Source of the DNA: Aulostomus chinensis
Lineage: Eukaryota > Chordata > Actinopteri > Syngnathiformes > Aulostomidae
Length of the DNA: 64,000 nt
NCBI GenBank assembly: GCA_037954235.1
Contig: JBBMOA010000001.1
Coordinates: forward strand, 14,523,980 to 14,587,979
Reading direction: 5' to 3'
A program made the position numbers and the translations under genes. The notes below the pieces were generated by a model. It worked only from the letters and a program-made list of their open reading frames with translations, was not told the origin of the DNA and did not search any database. How positions within the stretch are numbered: position 1 is the stretch's first letter; every line of letters begins with the position of its first letter. Positions 14,676-25,636 of this stretch are shown piece by piece.

Positions 14676-16530
14676 ATGTAGTAAGAGTTGCTACGAACCT
14701 TAAAATAATGAAACAATAATGTAGTAAGTGTTGCTACGAACCTCAAAATATTGCGACAGTGATGTCGGAAGAATTGCTCATGAACTCAAGATGATGCTAA
14801 CAGTAATGGAGTGAAACTTTCGAATAACCTCAAAGTGATGCTGACAGTCATGTAGTCAGTGTTGCTACGAACCTCAAAATAATGCGACAGTAATGTAGTA
14901 AAAGTTGCTACGAACCTCAAAATATTGCGAAAGTGATGTCGGAAGAATTGCTAATGAACTCAAGATGATGCTAACAGTTATGTAGTGATAGTTGCTAAGA
15001 AACTCAGTGATGCTTACAGTAATGTAGAAAGAGTTTCGAACAACCTCAAAGTGATGCTGACAGTCATTTAGGAAGAGTTGCTAATGAACTCAATTTAATG
15101 CTACAGTGATGTCGTGAGAATTGCTCAAAAACTCAAAATGATGCTAACAGTAATGTAGTGATAGTTGCTAATAAACTCAAAGTGATGCTGACAGTAATGT
15201 AGTAAGAGTTGCTACGAACCTTAAAATAATGCAACAATAATGTAGTAAGAGTTGCTACGAACCTCAAAATAATGCGACAGTGATGTCAGAAGAATTGCTA
15301 AAGATCTCAAAATGATGCAACAGTGATTTAGAAAGAATTGCGAATGAACTCAAAATGATGCTAACAGTAATGGAGTGAACGTTTCGAATAACCTCAGAGT
15401 GATGCTGACAGTCATGTACTAAGATATGCTACGAACCTCAAAATAATTCGACAGTGATGTCGGAAGAATTGCTAATGATCTGAAAATGATGCGACAGTGA
15501 TGTAGTAAGAATTGCTAATGAACTCAAAATATTGCTAACAGTAATGGAGTGAAACTTTCGAATAACCTCAAAGTGATGCTGACAGTCATGTAGTAAGTGT
15601 TGCTACGAACCTCAAAATAATGCGAAAGAAATGTGGTAAAAGTTGCTACGAACCTCAAAATATTGCGACAGTGATGTCGGAAGAATTGCTAATGAACTCA
15701 AGAAGATGCTAACAGTAATGTCGTGATAGTTGCTAAGAAACTCAGTGATGCTTACAGTAATGTAGTAAGTGTTTCGAACAACCTCAAAGTGATGCTGACA
15801 GTCATTTTGCAAGAGTTGGTAATGAACTCAATTCAATGCTACAGTGATGTCGTGAGAATTGCTCATAAACTCAAAATGATGCTAACAGTAATGTAGTGAT
15901 AGTTGCTAATAAACTCAAAGTGATGCTGACAGTAATGTAGTAAGAGTTGCTACGAACCTTAAAATAATGCAACAATAATGTAGTAAGTGTTGCTACGAAC
16001 CTCAAAATATTGCGACAGTGATGTCGGAAGAATTGCTCATGAACTCAAGATGATGCTAACAGTAATGGAGTGAAACTTTCGAATAACCTCAAAGTGATGC
16101 TGACAGTCATGTAGTAAGTGTTGCTACAAACCTCAAAATAATGCGACAGTAATGTAGTAAAAGTTGCTACGAACCTCAAAATATTGCGAAAGTGATGTCG
16201 GAAGAATTGCTAATGAACTCAAGATGATGCTAACAGTAATGTAGTGATAGTTGCTAAGAAACTCAGTGATGCTTACAGTAATGTAGAAAGAGTTTCGAAC
16301 AACCTCAAAGTGATGCTGACAGTCATTTAGGAAGAGTTGCTAATGAACTCAATTTAATGCTACAGTGATGTCGTGAGAATTGCTCAAAAACTCAAAATGA
16401 TGCTAACAGTAATGTAGTGATAGTTGCTAATAAACTCAAAGTGATGCTGACAGTAATGTAGTAAGAGTTGCGACGAACCTTAAAATAATGCAACAATAAT
16501 GTAGTAAGAGTTGCTACGAACCTCAAAATA
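14676..16530 (+). repeat. Duplicated satellite block, offset 1,259 bp
   Basis: About 595 bp from 14,676 to 15,271 recurs at 15,935-16,530 with scattered single-base differences. Shared private markers include TTGCTCATGAACTCAAGATG, a GTAGAAAGAG variant and the TTAGGAAGAG variant. The copies stop matching where CAAAATAATGCG is replaced by CAAAATATTGCG. Confidence 0.8.
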
Positions 16531-19500
16531 TTGCGACAGTGATGTCAGAAGAATTGCTAATGATCTGAAAATGATGCTACAGTGATGTAGTAAGAATTGC
16601 TAATGAACTCAAAATGATGCTAACAGTAATGGAGTGAAAGTTTCGAATAACCTCAAAGTGATGCTGACAGAAATGTAGTAAGAGTTGCCACGAACCTCAA
16701 AATAATGCGACAGTGATGTCAGAAGAATTGCTAAAGATCTCAAAATGATGCGACAGTGATTTAGAAAGAATTGCTAATGAACTCAAAATAATGCTAACAG
16801 TAATGGAGTGATAATTGCTAATAAACTCAAAGTGATGCTGACAATCATGTAGTAAGAGTTGCAACGAACCTTAAAATAATGCAACAATAATGTAGTAAGA
16901 GTTGCTACGAACCTCAAAATAATGCGACAGTGATGTCAGAAGAATTGCTCATGATCTGAAAATGATGCGACAGTGATGTCGGAAGAATTGCTAATGAACT
17001 CAAAATGATGCTAAAAGAAATGTAGTGATAGTTGCTAATAAACTCAGTGATGCTGACAGTAATGTAGTAAGTGTTTCGAACAACCTCAAAGTGATGCCGA
17101 CAGTTATGTAGTAAGAGTTGCTACGAACCTCAAAATAATGCGACAGTGATGTCAGAAGAATTGCTTAAAATCTCAAAATGATGCGACAGTGATGTCGTAA
17201 GAATTGCTAATGAACTCAACATGATGCTAACAGTAATATAGTGATAGTTGCTAATCAACTCAGTAATGCTTACAGTAATGTAGTAAGAGTTTCGAACAAC
17301 CTCACAGTGATGCTGAAAGTCATTTAGTAAGAGTTGCTAATGAACTGAATTTAATGCTACAGTGATGTCGTAAGAATTGCTAATAAACTCAAAATGTTGC
17401 TAACAGTAATGTAGTGATAGTTTCTAATAAACTCAAAGTGATGCTGACAGCAATGTAGGAAGAGTTGCTACGAACCTTAAAATAATGCAACAATAATGTA
17501 GTAAGAGGTACTACGAACCTTAAAATAATGTGACCGTGATGTCAGAAGAATTGCTAATGATCTCAAAATGATGCAACAGTGATGTAGTAAGAATTGGTAA
17601 TGATCTCAAAATGATGCTAACAGTAATGGAGTGAAACTTTCGAATAACCTCAAAGTGATGCTAACAGTCATGTAGTAAGTGTTGCTACGAACCTCAAAAT
17701 AATGCGACAGTGATGTCGGAAGAATTGCTAATGAACTCAAGATGATGCTAACAGTAATGTAGTGATAGTTGCTAAGAAACTCAGTGATGCTTACAGTAAT
17801 GTAGTAAGAGTTGCTACTAACCTCAAAATGATGCTAATAGTAATGTAGTGATAGTTGCTAATAAAGTTAAAGTGATGCTGACAGTAATGTAGTAAGTGTT
17901 TCGAACAAACTCAAACTGATGCTAACAGTAATGTAGTGATAGTTGCTAATCAACTCAGTGATGCTTACAGTAATGTAGTAAGTGTTTCGAACAACCTCAA
18001 AGTGATGTTGACAGTCATGTAGTAAGAGTTGTTACGAACCTCAAAATATTGCGACAGTGATGTCGGAAGAATTGCTAATGAACTCAAAATGATGCTAACA
18101 GTAACGAAGTGATACTTGCTAATCAACTCAGTGATGCTTACAGTAATGTAGTAAGTGTTTCGAAAAACCTCAAAGTGATGCAGACAGTCATATAGAAAGA
18201 GTTGCAACGAACCTCAAAATACTGCGACAGTGATGTCAGAAGAATTGCTAAAGATCTCAAAATGATGCGACAGTGATTTAGTAAGAATTGCTAATGAACT
18301 CAAAATGATGCTAACAGTAATGCATTGAACGTTTCGAATAACCTCAAAGTGATGCTGACAGTCATGTACTAAGAGTTGCAACGAACTTCAAAATAATGCG
18401 ACAGTGATGTCAGAAGAATTGCTAAAGATCTCAAAATGATGCGACAGTGATTTAGTAAGAATTGCTAATGAACTCAAAATGATGCTAACAGTAATGCAGT
18501 GAACGTTTCAAATAACCTCAAAGTGATGCTGACAGTCATGTAATAAGAGTTGTTACGAACCTCAAAATAATGCGACAGTGATGTCAGAAGAATTGCTAAA
18601 AATCTCAAAATGATGCGACACTGATGTCAGAAGAATTGGTAATGATCTCAAAATGATGCTAACAGTAACGTAGTGATAGATGCTAATAAACTCAGTGATG
18701 CTTACAGTAATGTAGTAAGAGTTGCTACTAACCTCAACATGATGCTAATAGTAATGTGGTGATAGTTGCTAATAAAGTTAAAGTGATGCTGACAGTAATG
18801 TAGTAAGTGCTTCGAACAAACTCAAAGTGATGCTGACAGTCATGTATTAAGGGTTGCTACGAACCTCAAAATAATGCGACAGTGATGTCAGGAGAATTGG
18901 TAATGATCTCAAACTGATGGGACAGTGATGTCGTAAGAATTGCTAATGAACTCAACATGATGCTAACAGTAATGTAGTGATAGTTGCGAAGAAACTCAGT
19001 GATGCTGACAGTAATGTAGTAAGGGTTGCTACAAACCTTAAAATAATGCAACAATAATGTAGTAAGAGTTGCCACGAAACTCAAAATATTGCGACAGTGA
19101 TGTCGGAAGAATTGCTCATGAACTCAAAATGATGCTAACAGTAATGGAGTGAAAGTTTCGAATAACCTCAAAGTGATGCTGACAGTCATGTACTAAGAGT
19201 TGCTACGAACCTCAAAATAATGCGACAGTGATGTCAGAAGAATTGCTAAAGATCTCAAAATGATGCGACAGTGATGTCAGAAGAATTGCTAAAGATCTCA
19301 AAATGATGCTAACAGTAACGTAGTGATAGATGCTAATAAACTCAGTGATGCTTACAGTAATGTAGTAAGTGTTTTGAACAACCTCAAAGTGATGATGACA
19401 GTCATGTAGTAAGAGTTGCTTTGAACCTCAAAATAATGCGACAGTAATGTCAGAAGAATTGGTAATGATCTCAAACTGATGGGAAAGTGATGTCGTAAGA

Positions 19501-22500
19501 ATTGCTAATGAACTCAACATGATGCTAACAGTAATGTAGTGATAGTTGCGAAGAAACTCAGTGATGCTGACAGTAATGTAGTAAGGGTTGCTACGAACCT
19601 TAAAATAATGCAACAATAATGTAGTAAGAGTTGCCACGAAACTCAATAAAATGCGACAGTAATGTAGTAAAAGTTGCTACGAACCTCAAAATATTGCGAC
19701 AGTGATGTCGGAAGAATTGCTAATGAACTTAAAATGATGCTAACAGTAATGTAGTGATAGTTGCTAAGAAACTCAGTGATGCTTAAAGTGATGTAGGAAG
19801 AGTTTCGAAAAACCTCAAAGTGATGGTGACAGTCATGTAGTAAGAGTTGCTACGAACCTCAGAATAATTCGACAGTGATGTCGGAAGAATTGTGAAAGAT
19901 CTCAAAATGATGCGACAGTGATTTAGTAAGAATTGCTAATGAACTCAAAATGATGCTAACAGTAATGGAGTGAAACTTTCAAATAACCTCAAAGTGATGC
20001 TGACAGTCATGTAGCAAGTGTTGCAACAAACCTCAAAATAATGCGAAAGAAATGTAGTAAAAGTTGCTACGAACCTCAAAATATTGCGACAGTGATGTCG
20101 GAAGAATTGCGAATGAACTCAAGAAGATGCTAAAAGTAATGTCGTGATAGTTGCTAAGAAACTCAGTGATGCTTACAGTAATGTAGTAAGAGTTTCGAAC
20201 AACCTCAAAGTGATGGTGACAGTCATGTAGTAAGACTTGCTACGAACCTCAAAATAATGCGACAGTGATGTCGGAAGAATTGCTAAAGATCTCAAAATGA
20301 TGCGAAAATGATTTAGTAAGAATTGCTAATGAACTCAAAATGATGCTAACAGTAATGCAGTGAACGTTTCGAATAACCTCAAAGTGATGCTGACAGTCAT
20401 GTACTAAGAGTTGCAACTAACCTCAAAATGATGCTAATAGTAATGTAGTGATAGTTGCTAATAAAGTTGAAGTGATGCTGACAGTAATGTAGTAAGTGTT
20501 TCGAACAAACTCAAACTGATGCCGACAGTCATGTAGTAAGAGTTGTTACGAACCTCAAAATATTGCGGCAGTGATGTCGGAAGAATTGCTAATGAACTCA
20601 AAATGATGCAAACAGAAATGTAGTGATAGTTATTAATCAAGTCAGTGATGCTTACAGTAATGTCGTAAGTGTTTCGAATAACCTCAAAGTGATGCTGACA
20701 GTCATGTACTAAGAGTTGCTACAAACCTCAAAATAATGCGACAGTGATGTCGGAAGAATTGCTAATGATCTCAAAATGATGCGACAGTGATGTCGGAAGA
20801 ATTGCTAATGAACTCAAAATGATGCTAACAGTAATGGAGTGAAACTTTCGAATAACCTCAAAGTGATGCTGACAGTCATGTCGTAAGTGTTGCTACAAAC
20901 CTCAAAATAATGCGAAAGAAATGTAGTAAAAGTTGCTACGAACCTCAAAATATTGCGACAGTGATGTCGGAAGAATTGCTAATGAACTCAAGAAGATGCT
21001 AACAGTAATGTCGTGATAGTTGCTTAGAAACTCAGTGATAATTACAGTAATGTAGTAAGAGTTTCGAACAACCTCAAAGTGATGCTGACAGTCATTTAGT
21101 AAGAGTTGGTAATGAACTCAATTCAATGCTACAGTGATGTCGTGAGAATTGCTCAACAACTCAAAATGATGCTAACAGTAATGTAGTGATAGTTGCGAAT
21201 AAACTCAAAGTGATGCTGACAGTAATGTAGTAAGAGTTGCTACGAACCTTAAAATAATGCAACAATAATGTAGTAAGAGTTGCTACGAACCTCAAAATAA
21301 TGTGACAGTGATGTCAGAAGATTTGCTAATGATCTGAAAATGATGCGACAGTGATGTAGTAAGAATTGCTAATGAACTCAAAATGATGCTAACAGTAATG
21401 GAGTAAAAGTTTCGAATAACCTCAAAGTGATGCTGACAGTCATGTAGTAAGTGTTGCTACGAACCTCAAAATAATGCGACAGTAATGTAGTAAGAGTTGC
21501 TGCGAAACTCAAAATATTGCGACAGTGATGTCGGAAGAATAGCTCATGAACTCAAAATGATGCTAACAGTAATGTAGTAAGAGTTGCTGCGAAACTCAAA
21601 ATATTGCGACAGTGATGTCGGAAGAATAGCTCATGAACTCAAAATGATGCTAACAGTAATGTAGTGATAGTTGCTAATCAACTCAGTGATGCTTACAGTA
21701 ATGTAGTAAGTGTTTCGAATAACCTCAAAGTGATGCTGACAGTGCTGTAGTAAGAGTTGCTAATTAACTCAATTTAATGCTACTGTGATGTCGTAAGAAT
21801 TGCTAATGAACTCAAAATGATGCTAACATTAATGGAGTGAAAGTTTCGAATAACCTCAAAGTGATGCTGACAGTCATGTAGTAAGAGTTGCTACGAACCT
21901 CAAAATAATGCGACAGTAATGTAGTAAAAGTTGCTACGAACCTCAAAATATTGCGACAGTGATGTCGGAAGAATTGCTGATGAACTCAAGATGATGCTAA
22001 CAGTAATGTAGTGATAGTTGCTAAGAAACTCAGTGATGCTTACAGTAATGTAGGAAGAGTTTCGAACAATCTCAAAGTGATGCTGACAGTCTTTTAGTAA
22101 GAGTTGCTAATGAACTCAATTTAATGCTACAGTGATGTCGTGAGAATTGCTCAACAACTCAAAATGATGCTAACAGTAATGTAGTGATACTTGCTAATAA
22201 ACTCAAAGTGATGCTGAAAGTCATGTAGTAAGAGTTGCTACGAACCTGAAAATAATGCAACAATAATGTAGTAAGAGTTGCTACGAACCTCAAAATAATG
22301 TGACAGTGATGTCAGAAGAATTGCTAATGATCTGAAAATGATGCGACAGTGATGTAGTAAGAATTGCTAATGAACTCAAAATGATGCTAACAGTAATGGA
22401 GTGAACGTTTCGAATAACCTCAAAGTGATGCTGACAGTCATGTACTAAGAGTTGCTACGAACCTCAAAATAATGCGACAGTACTGTAATAAGAGTTGTTA

Positions 22501-22885
22501 CGAACCTCAAAATATTGCGGCAGTGATGTCGGAAGAATTGCTAATGAACTCAAAATGATGCTAACAGAAATGTCGTGATAGTTATTAATCAAGTCAGTGA
22601 TGCTTACAGTAATGTCGTAAGTATTTCGAACACCCTCAAAGTGATGCTGACAGTCATGTAGTAAGAGTTGCTACGAACCTGAAAATAATGCAACAATAAT
22701 GTAGTAAGAGTTGCTACGAACCTCAAAATAATGCTACAGTGATGTCAGAAGAATTGGTAATGATCTGAAATGATGCGACAGTGATGTAGGAAGAATTGCT
22801 AATGAACTCAAAATGATGCTAAAAGTAATGTAGTGAAAGTTGCGAGTAACCTAAAAATGATGCTGAGTTATGTAGTAAGAGTTGA

Positions 22886-23571
22886 AACTAGAACAACAAA
22901 CTGTCCTCTGATGGTTGGACAGGTTGGTTTGGTCCGTCCTCTCACTCATCATTAAAAGCCCTTATTACTCATCATTCATCCAATCTGACACTCAAGTCTG
23001 CAGTGGGGAATCCCCAGCAACCCGCGGCCCACATGGAGCAGTCTCGGCCAATCACGTGGGGCCTTCAGCGGCACCGACCACCAAATGACTCGCAGGTGTC
23101 ACTCTCAGCTCCAACCTCATGGCAGGCACAAGGCAGGGCGCCGTTGTTGAAGAGAGCCCAAGAGACACAGCTGAGCTGAGACAGAATGGAGACGAAGGAC
23201 AGGAGGGACGACAGAGAAAAAGGAAACGTTAGCGAGACATTTTAGGAAAATTAGTTTAGTGGGAAACGATTCTTAGCCAAACTTGCTAAATGGAAGGACA
23301 ACAAAAAAAACAAAGATCTTAACAAGAAAATTAGCACAAAATGAAACCCTGCAAGAGAAAGTAAATCAAATATATAAATATAATATATTATATATATAAT
23401 ATATATAAATATTCTTGAGGCTCAGGTCTTTAGTTCCAATGCTTGTAAATGACATCTGAATGCATTCACAACCCAAATCTGAGCAGACAGAAGCGTCCCA
23501 GTCAGGCCCAGTTTCGTTCCTCTAGAACATTCAGGGATACAGAACATGGACCAACTCAGGCTGAGAGACAC
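22886..23571. other. Non-satellite spacer, no gene recognised
   Basis: The satellite degrades and stops near 22,885. The following sequence is non-repetitive, with purine-rich stretches at 23,160-23,350 and an AT-dinucleotide tract. It may be the downstream intron of the laminin-like gene read on the minus strand. No further laminin exon could be read in it. Confidence 0.6.
23369..23411. repeat. AT-rich simple repeat
   Basis: About 43 bases composed only of A and T, mostly alternating TA and ATATAT with AAT interruptions. A simple low-complexity tract with a partly palindromic character; no sign of function. Confidence 0.9.
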
Positions 23572-23720
23572 CGACTTGACATGAAAGCTGTTGAGGCCAC
23601 AGTTGCTGATGAAGTGGTCAGATTTCTCCAGTGGTTCTTGGTTCAGGGAGCTGGAGCTGGAGCTGCTCTCAGGCACCACCAGGACGTAATCCTGGAGAGA
23701 CAGAAGGAAGAAGTCCAGGC
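23572..23720 (-). CDS. Laminin alpha chain exon (last readable exon in window)
   Basis: Read on the minus strand. The acceptor is a pyrimidine run ending CTGTCAG at 23,727-23,721. The exon then encodes a segment containing DYVLVVPES, a serine-rich stretch, and QEPLEKSDHFISNCGLNSFH. The YVLVVPE...EPL.KS.DFIS.C pattern is characteristic of the extracellular N-terminal half of laminin alpha chains of the alpha-3B/alpha-5 class, which are basement-membrane glycoproteins. The start phase agrees with the upstream exon at 23,814-23,951: one base there plus two here form a Gly codon. The 3' boundary is uncertain between about 23,572 and 23,579, because the candidate donors, GTGTCT and GTCGGT, are both weak. 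Frames continuing below 23,572 no longer resemble laminin. No downstream exon was found before the satellite begins, so either a giant intron follows or the gene is broken here. Confidence 0.7.
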
Positions 23721-23813
23721 CTGACAGAGGAGAAGGAGGCACAGAGTAGAAACAGCAGATACGTGTGGGGAAAGGGAGAGGGTATCAGTCCAGCAGAGGA
23801 GCAGGAAACCTAC

Positions 23814-23951
23814 CACCACAGGGCTCTGCCTGCAGGAACCTGCAGGTGAGGAGGACCTGGTGGTCCGGCACATCCAGAATGATCTGGTTTTCAGACACCG
23901 CCACGTTTCGGCAGCCGTAAGCGTGGGGACAGAAGGAGGCGTTGGCGTGGC
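23814..23951 (-). CDS. Laminin alpha chain exon
   Basis: Minus strand, 138 bp. The acceptor is TTTGCGTCTTTCAG just above 23,951 and the donor is GTAGGT at 23,813-23,808. The exon encodes about 46 residues including HANASFCPHAYGCR, then SENQIILDVPDHQVLL. The N.SFCPH.YGCR motif, with its two cysteines, followed by a hydrophobic strand is typical of laminin alpha chains in the region preceding the YVLVVPE strand. Both phases (in 1, out 1) agree with the flanking exons. The segment between ILDV and DYVLVVPE is somewhat longer here than I recall for the family, so one of the two splice sites may be misplaced. No stop codon is present. Confidence 0.75.
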
Positions 23952-24041
23952 CTGAAAGACGCAAACAACCATCTCCATTTGAATGTTTCTCAAACAGCCG
24001 GAGCAGGAAAGCTAAGATGAATCAAAGATCCTCCACCCTGC

Positions 24042-24132
24042 CAGATCCGACCCTGGTAATGTAGACCTGCACAGGCTGGGTGGGGTGGAACGGCTGGTGG
24101 TGGTGGAGGATGAAGACGTATCTGCCCAAAGC
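24042..24132 (-). CDS. Laminin alpha chain exon with a putative GC donor
   Basis: Minus strand, 91 bp. The acceptor is CACCGTGTCCAG just above 24,132. The exon encodes ALGRYVFILHHHQPFHPTQP and then VQVYITRVGSG. The GRYVF.LHxxQP.HPT.PVQV pattern is a strong laminin alpha signature (alpha-5/alpha-3B class). For the frame to continue into the next exon (HANASFCPH) the donor must be GCAGGG at 24,041-24,036, a GC rather than GT donor; the GT sites nearby give the wrong phase. With the GC donor the joined residues, ...VGSG|HANAS, fit the family well. An indel in a decayed copy would be the alternative explanation. Confidence 0.75.
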
Positions 24133-24206
24133 CTGGACACGGTGGAGTCCACCGCAGCGTGGGAGCGTCGTAAACTCACTCACTCAGCAGCCGTCAGCCT
24201 CCGTAC

Positions 24207-24267
24207 CTGCACGGAGTCCAGCCTGATGTGGTCTCTGTTGTCTGCTCCCAGAGGTGGTCTGTCACCT
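24207..24267 (-). CDS. Probable laminin alpha chain exon, 5' boundary uncertain
   Basis: Minus strand. The exon ends at a good donor (GTGCAG before GTACGG) in phase 0, which fits the next exon. The frame reads GADNRDHIRLDSVQ just before the donor, plausible as the strand preceding LGRYVF in laminin alpha chains. The acceptor is uncertain: CCTGGTTCAG above 24,267 is the most likely, and the frame is closed by a stop further upstream. Between here and 24,400 the minus strand also carries laminin-like pieces (LVLKEGQ in one frame, PELLLQEP in another) that cannot be joined to this exon without a frameshift. This suggests a missed small intron or early decay. Confidence 0.45.
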
Positions 24268-24399
24268 CTGAACCAGGGGGCTCATCTCTCTGGTGGGAGG
24301 TCAGTGGAGGAGCTGCAGCGGGGGAGGCCAGGATGGGCTCCTGTAGGAGGAGCTCTGGCCCTCCTTCAGCACCAGCCAGTGGGAGGGAGTTTGGAAACA

Positions 24400-25310
24400 T
24401 GAGGGGACACAGGAGGAGCTGCAGGGGGAGGGAAGGTGGATCAGAACCCTTCTAACAAGAGCGCTGAGGGGACACAGGAGGAGCTACAGGGGGAGGGAAG
24501 GTGGATCAGAACCGTTCTAACAAGAGCGCTGAGGGGACACAGGAGGAGCTACAGGGGGAGGGAAGGTGGATCAGAACCGTTCTAACAAGAGCGCTGAGGG
24601 GACACAGGAGGAGCTACAGGGGGAGGAAGGTGGATCAGAACCGTCCTAACAAGAGCGCTGAGGGGACACAGGAGGAGCTACAGGGGGAGGGAAGGTGGAT
24701 CAGAACCGTTCTAACAAGAGCGCTGAGGGGACACAGGAGGAGCTACAGGGGGAGGGAAGGTGGATCAGAACCGTTCTAACAAGAGCGCTGAGGGGACACA
24801 GGAGGAGCTACAGGGGGAGGGGAGGTGGATCAGAACCGTTCTAACAAGAGCGCTGAGGGGACACAGGAGGAGCTACAGGAGGAGGGGAGGTGGATCAGAA
24901 CCGTTCTAACAAGAGCGCTGAGGGGACACAGGAGGAGCTACAGGGGGAGGGAAGGTGGATCAGAACCGTTCTAACAAGAGCGCTGAGGGGACACAGGAGG
25001 AGCTACAGGGGGAGGGAAGGTGGATCAGAACCGTTCTAACAAGAGCGCTGAGGGGACACAGGAGGAGCTACAGGGGGAGGGGAGGTGGATCAGAACCGTT
25101 CTAACAAGAGCGCTGAGGGGACACAGGAGGAGCTACAGGGGGAGGGAAGGTGGATCAGAACCCTTCTAACAAGAGCGCTGAGGGGACACAGGAGGAGCAA
25201 CAGGGGGAGGGAAGGTGGATCAGAACCGTTCTAACAAGAGCGCTGAGGGGACACAGGAGGAGCAACAGGGGGAGGGAAGGTGGATCAGAACCGTTCTAAC
25301 AAGAGCGCTG
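24400..25310. repeat. 65-bp minisatellite inside a laminin intron
   Basis: About 14 near-perfect tandem copies of a 65-bp unit containing CAAGAGCGCTGAGGGGACAC and GGTGGATCAGAACCGTTCTA. Measured spacing is 65 bp, with one unit 1 bp short (a GGG/GGGG difference near 24,624). The first unit is divergent. The array ends about 20 bp from the donor of the exon at 25,330-25,437, so it fills nearly the whole intron. Read in the laminin direction, every unit carries a pyrimidine-rich tract ending in CAG and another ending in TAG. Open frames through the array reflect the repeat, not a protein. Confidence 0.95.
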
Positions 25311-25329
25311 TCCCACTAATGTTCCTCAC

Positions 25330-25437
25330 CAGAATCCTCCTGTCAGGGGGGAACCGTCCATGGGTGCTGATGCAGCGGACTGAAGGTTCAACATAGTCCA
25401 TGCTGAACTGGTCTTTAGGCACCAGGTGGACTTTGTG
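25330..25437 (-). CDS. Laminin alpha chain exon (most upstream exon in window)
   Basis: Minus strand, 108 bp, exactly 36 codons, phase 0 at both ends. The acceptor is CTGTTTTTAG above 25,437 and the donor GTGAGG at 25,329-25,324. It encodes a segment containing HKVHLVPKDQFSMDYVEPSV followed by RCISTHGRFPPD. The MDYVEP.VRCIS.HG.FPPD motif is found in the N-terminal half of laminin alpha-3B/alpha-5 chains, secreted subunits that assemble with beta and gamma chains in basement membranes. No stops and good splice sites: this exon looks intact. The next upstream exons (toward higher coordinates) are not in the window; the sequence goes instead to a minisatellite, transposon relics and satellite. 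Confidence 0.8.
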
Positions 25438-25636
25438 CTAAAAACAGCAGAAAAAAAAGACAAAAAGGGGAGAATTTTAACAAAAGTATGCAAATGAGCT
25501 GAAGATCAAAATACAAAAAGTAAATCAAGGTTTTTTTCAAATGATTGCCAGCTATTTAGCTAAGAGAAGGACAAATGTCAATCAAGATGTCAGAATGGAA
25601 CGATCCCACTGGCTTCTGGTCAAGGGAACCATGGAG
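25438..25636. other. Intronic or intergenic spacer
   Basis: A-rich sequence upstream of the laminin-like exon on its strand. No coding potential, RNA gene or repeat recognised. Confidence 0.5.

Larger units (their letters stand above)
1..22885 (+). repeat. 43-bp satellite array, forward-oriented arm
   Basis: Continuous tandem array running off the left edge of the window, about 530 monomers of 42-44 bp. A monomer starts at TTGCTA or TTTCGA, passes CTCAAA and ATGATGC or a variant, and ends near GTAATGTAGT. At least seven variants recur. They can be told apart by short tags: AATGAACTCAAAATGATGCT, AATCAACTCAGTGATGCTTA, TTTCGAATAACCTCAAAGTG, CGAACCTCAAAATAATGCGA, CGAACCTCAAAATATTGCGA, AAAGATCTCAAAATGATGCG and AACTCAATTTAATGCTACAG. 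The second, third, fourth, fifth and first often follow one another in that order, a five-monomer cycle of about 216 bp. The array is AT-rich, with no gene, RNA gene or transposon inside. Orientation is arbitrary; the array after 28,672 is its reverse complement. Open frames on the minus strand are periodic products of the repeat. Confidence 0.97.

Noticed and set aside
1..22885. CRISPR-like array of regularly spaced repeats
   Set aside because: The repeats are directly adjacent with no unique spacers, the monomers drift in sequence, no cas genes are present, and the context is vertebrate.
1..22885. CENP-B box in the TTTCGAATAACC monomer
   Set aside because: Only the TTCG and one A match; the required CGGG half is replaced by TCAA.
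24228..24779. Open frames of 75-105 codons across 24,085-24,779 on the plus strand
   Set aside because: They lie over laminin exons of the other strand or within the 65-bp minisatellite, whose unit simply happens to stay open.
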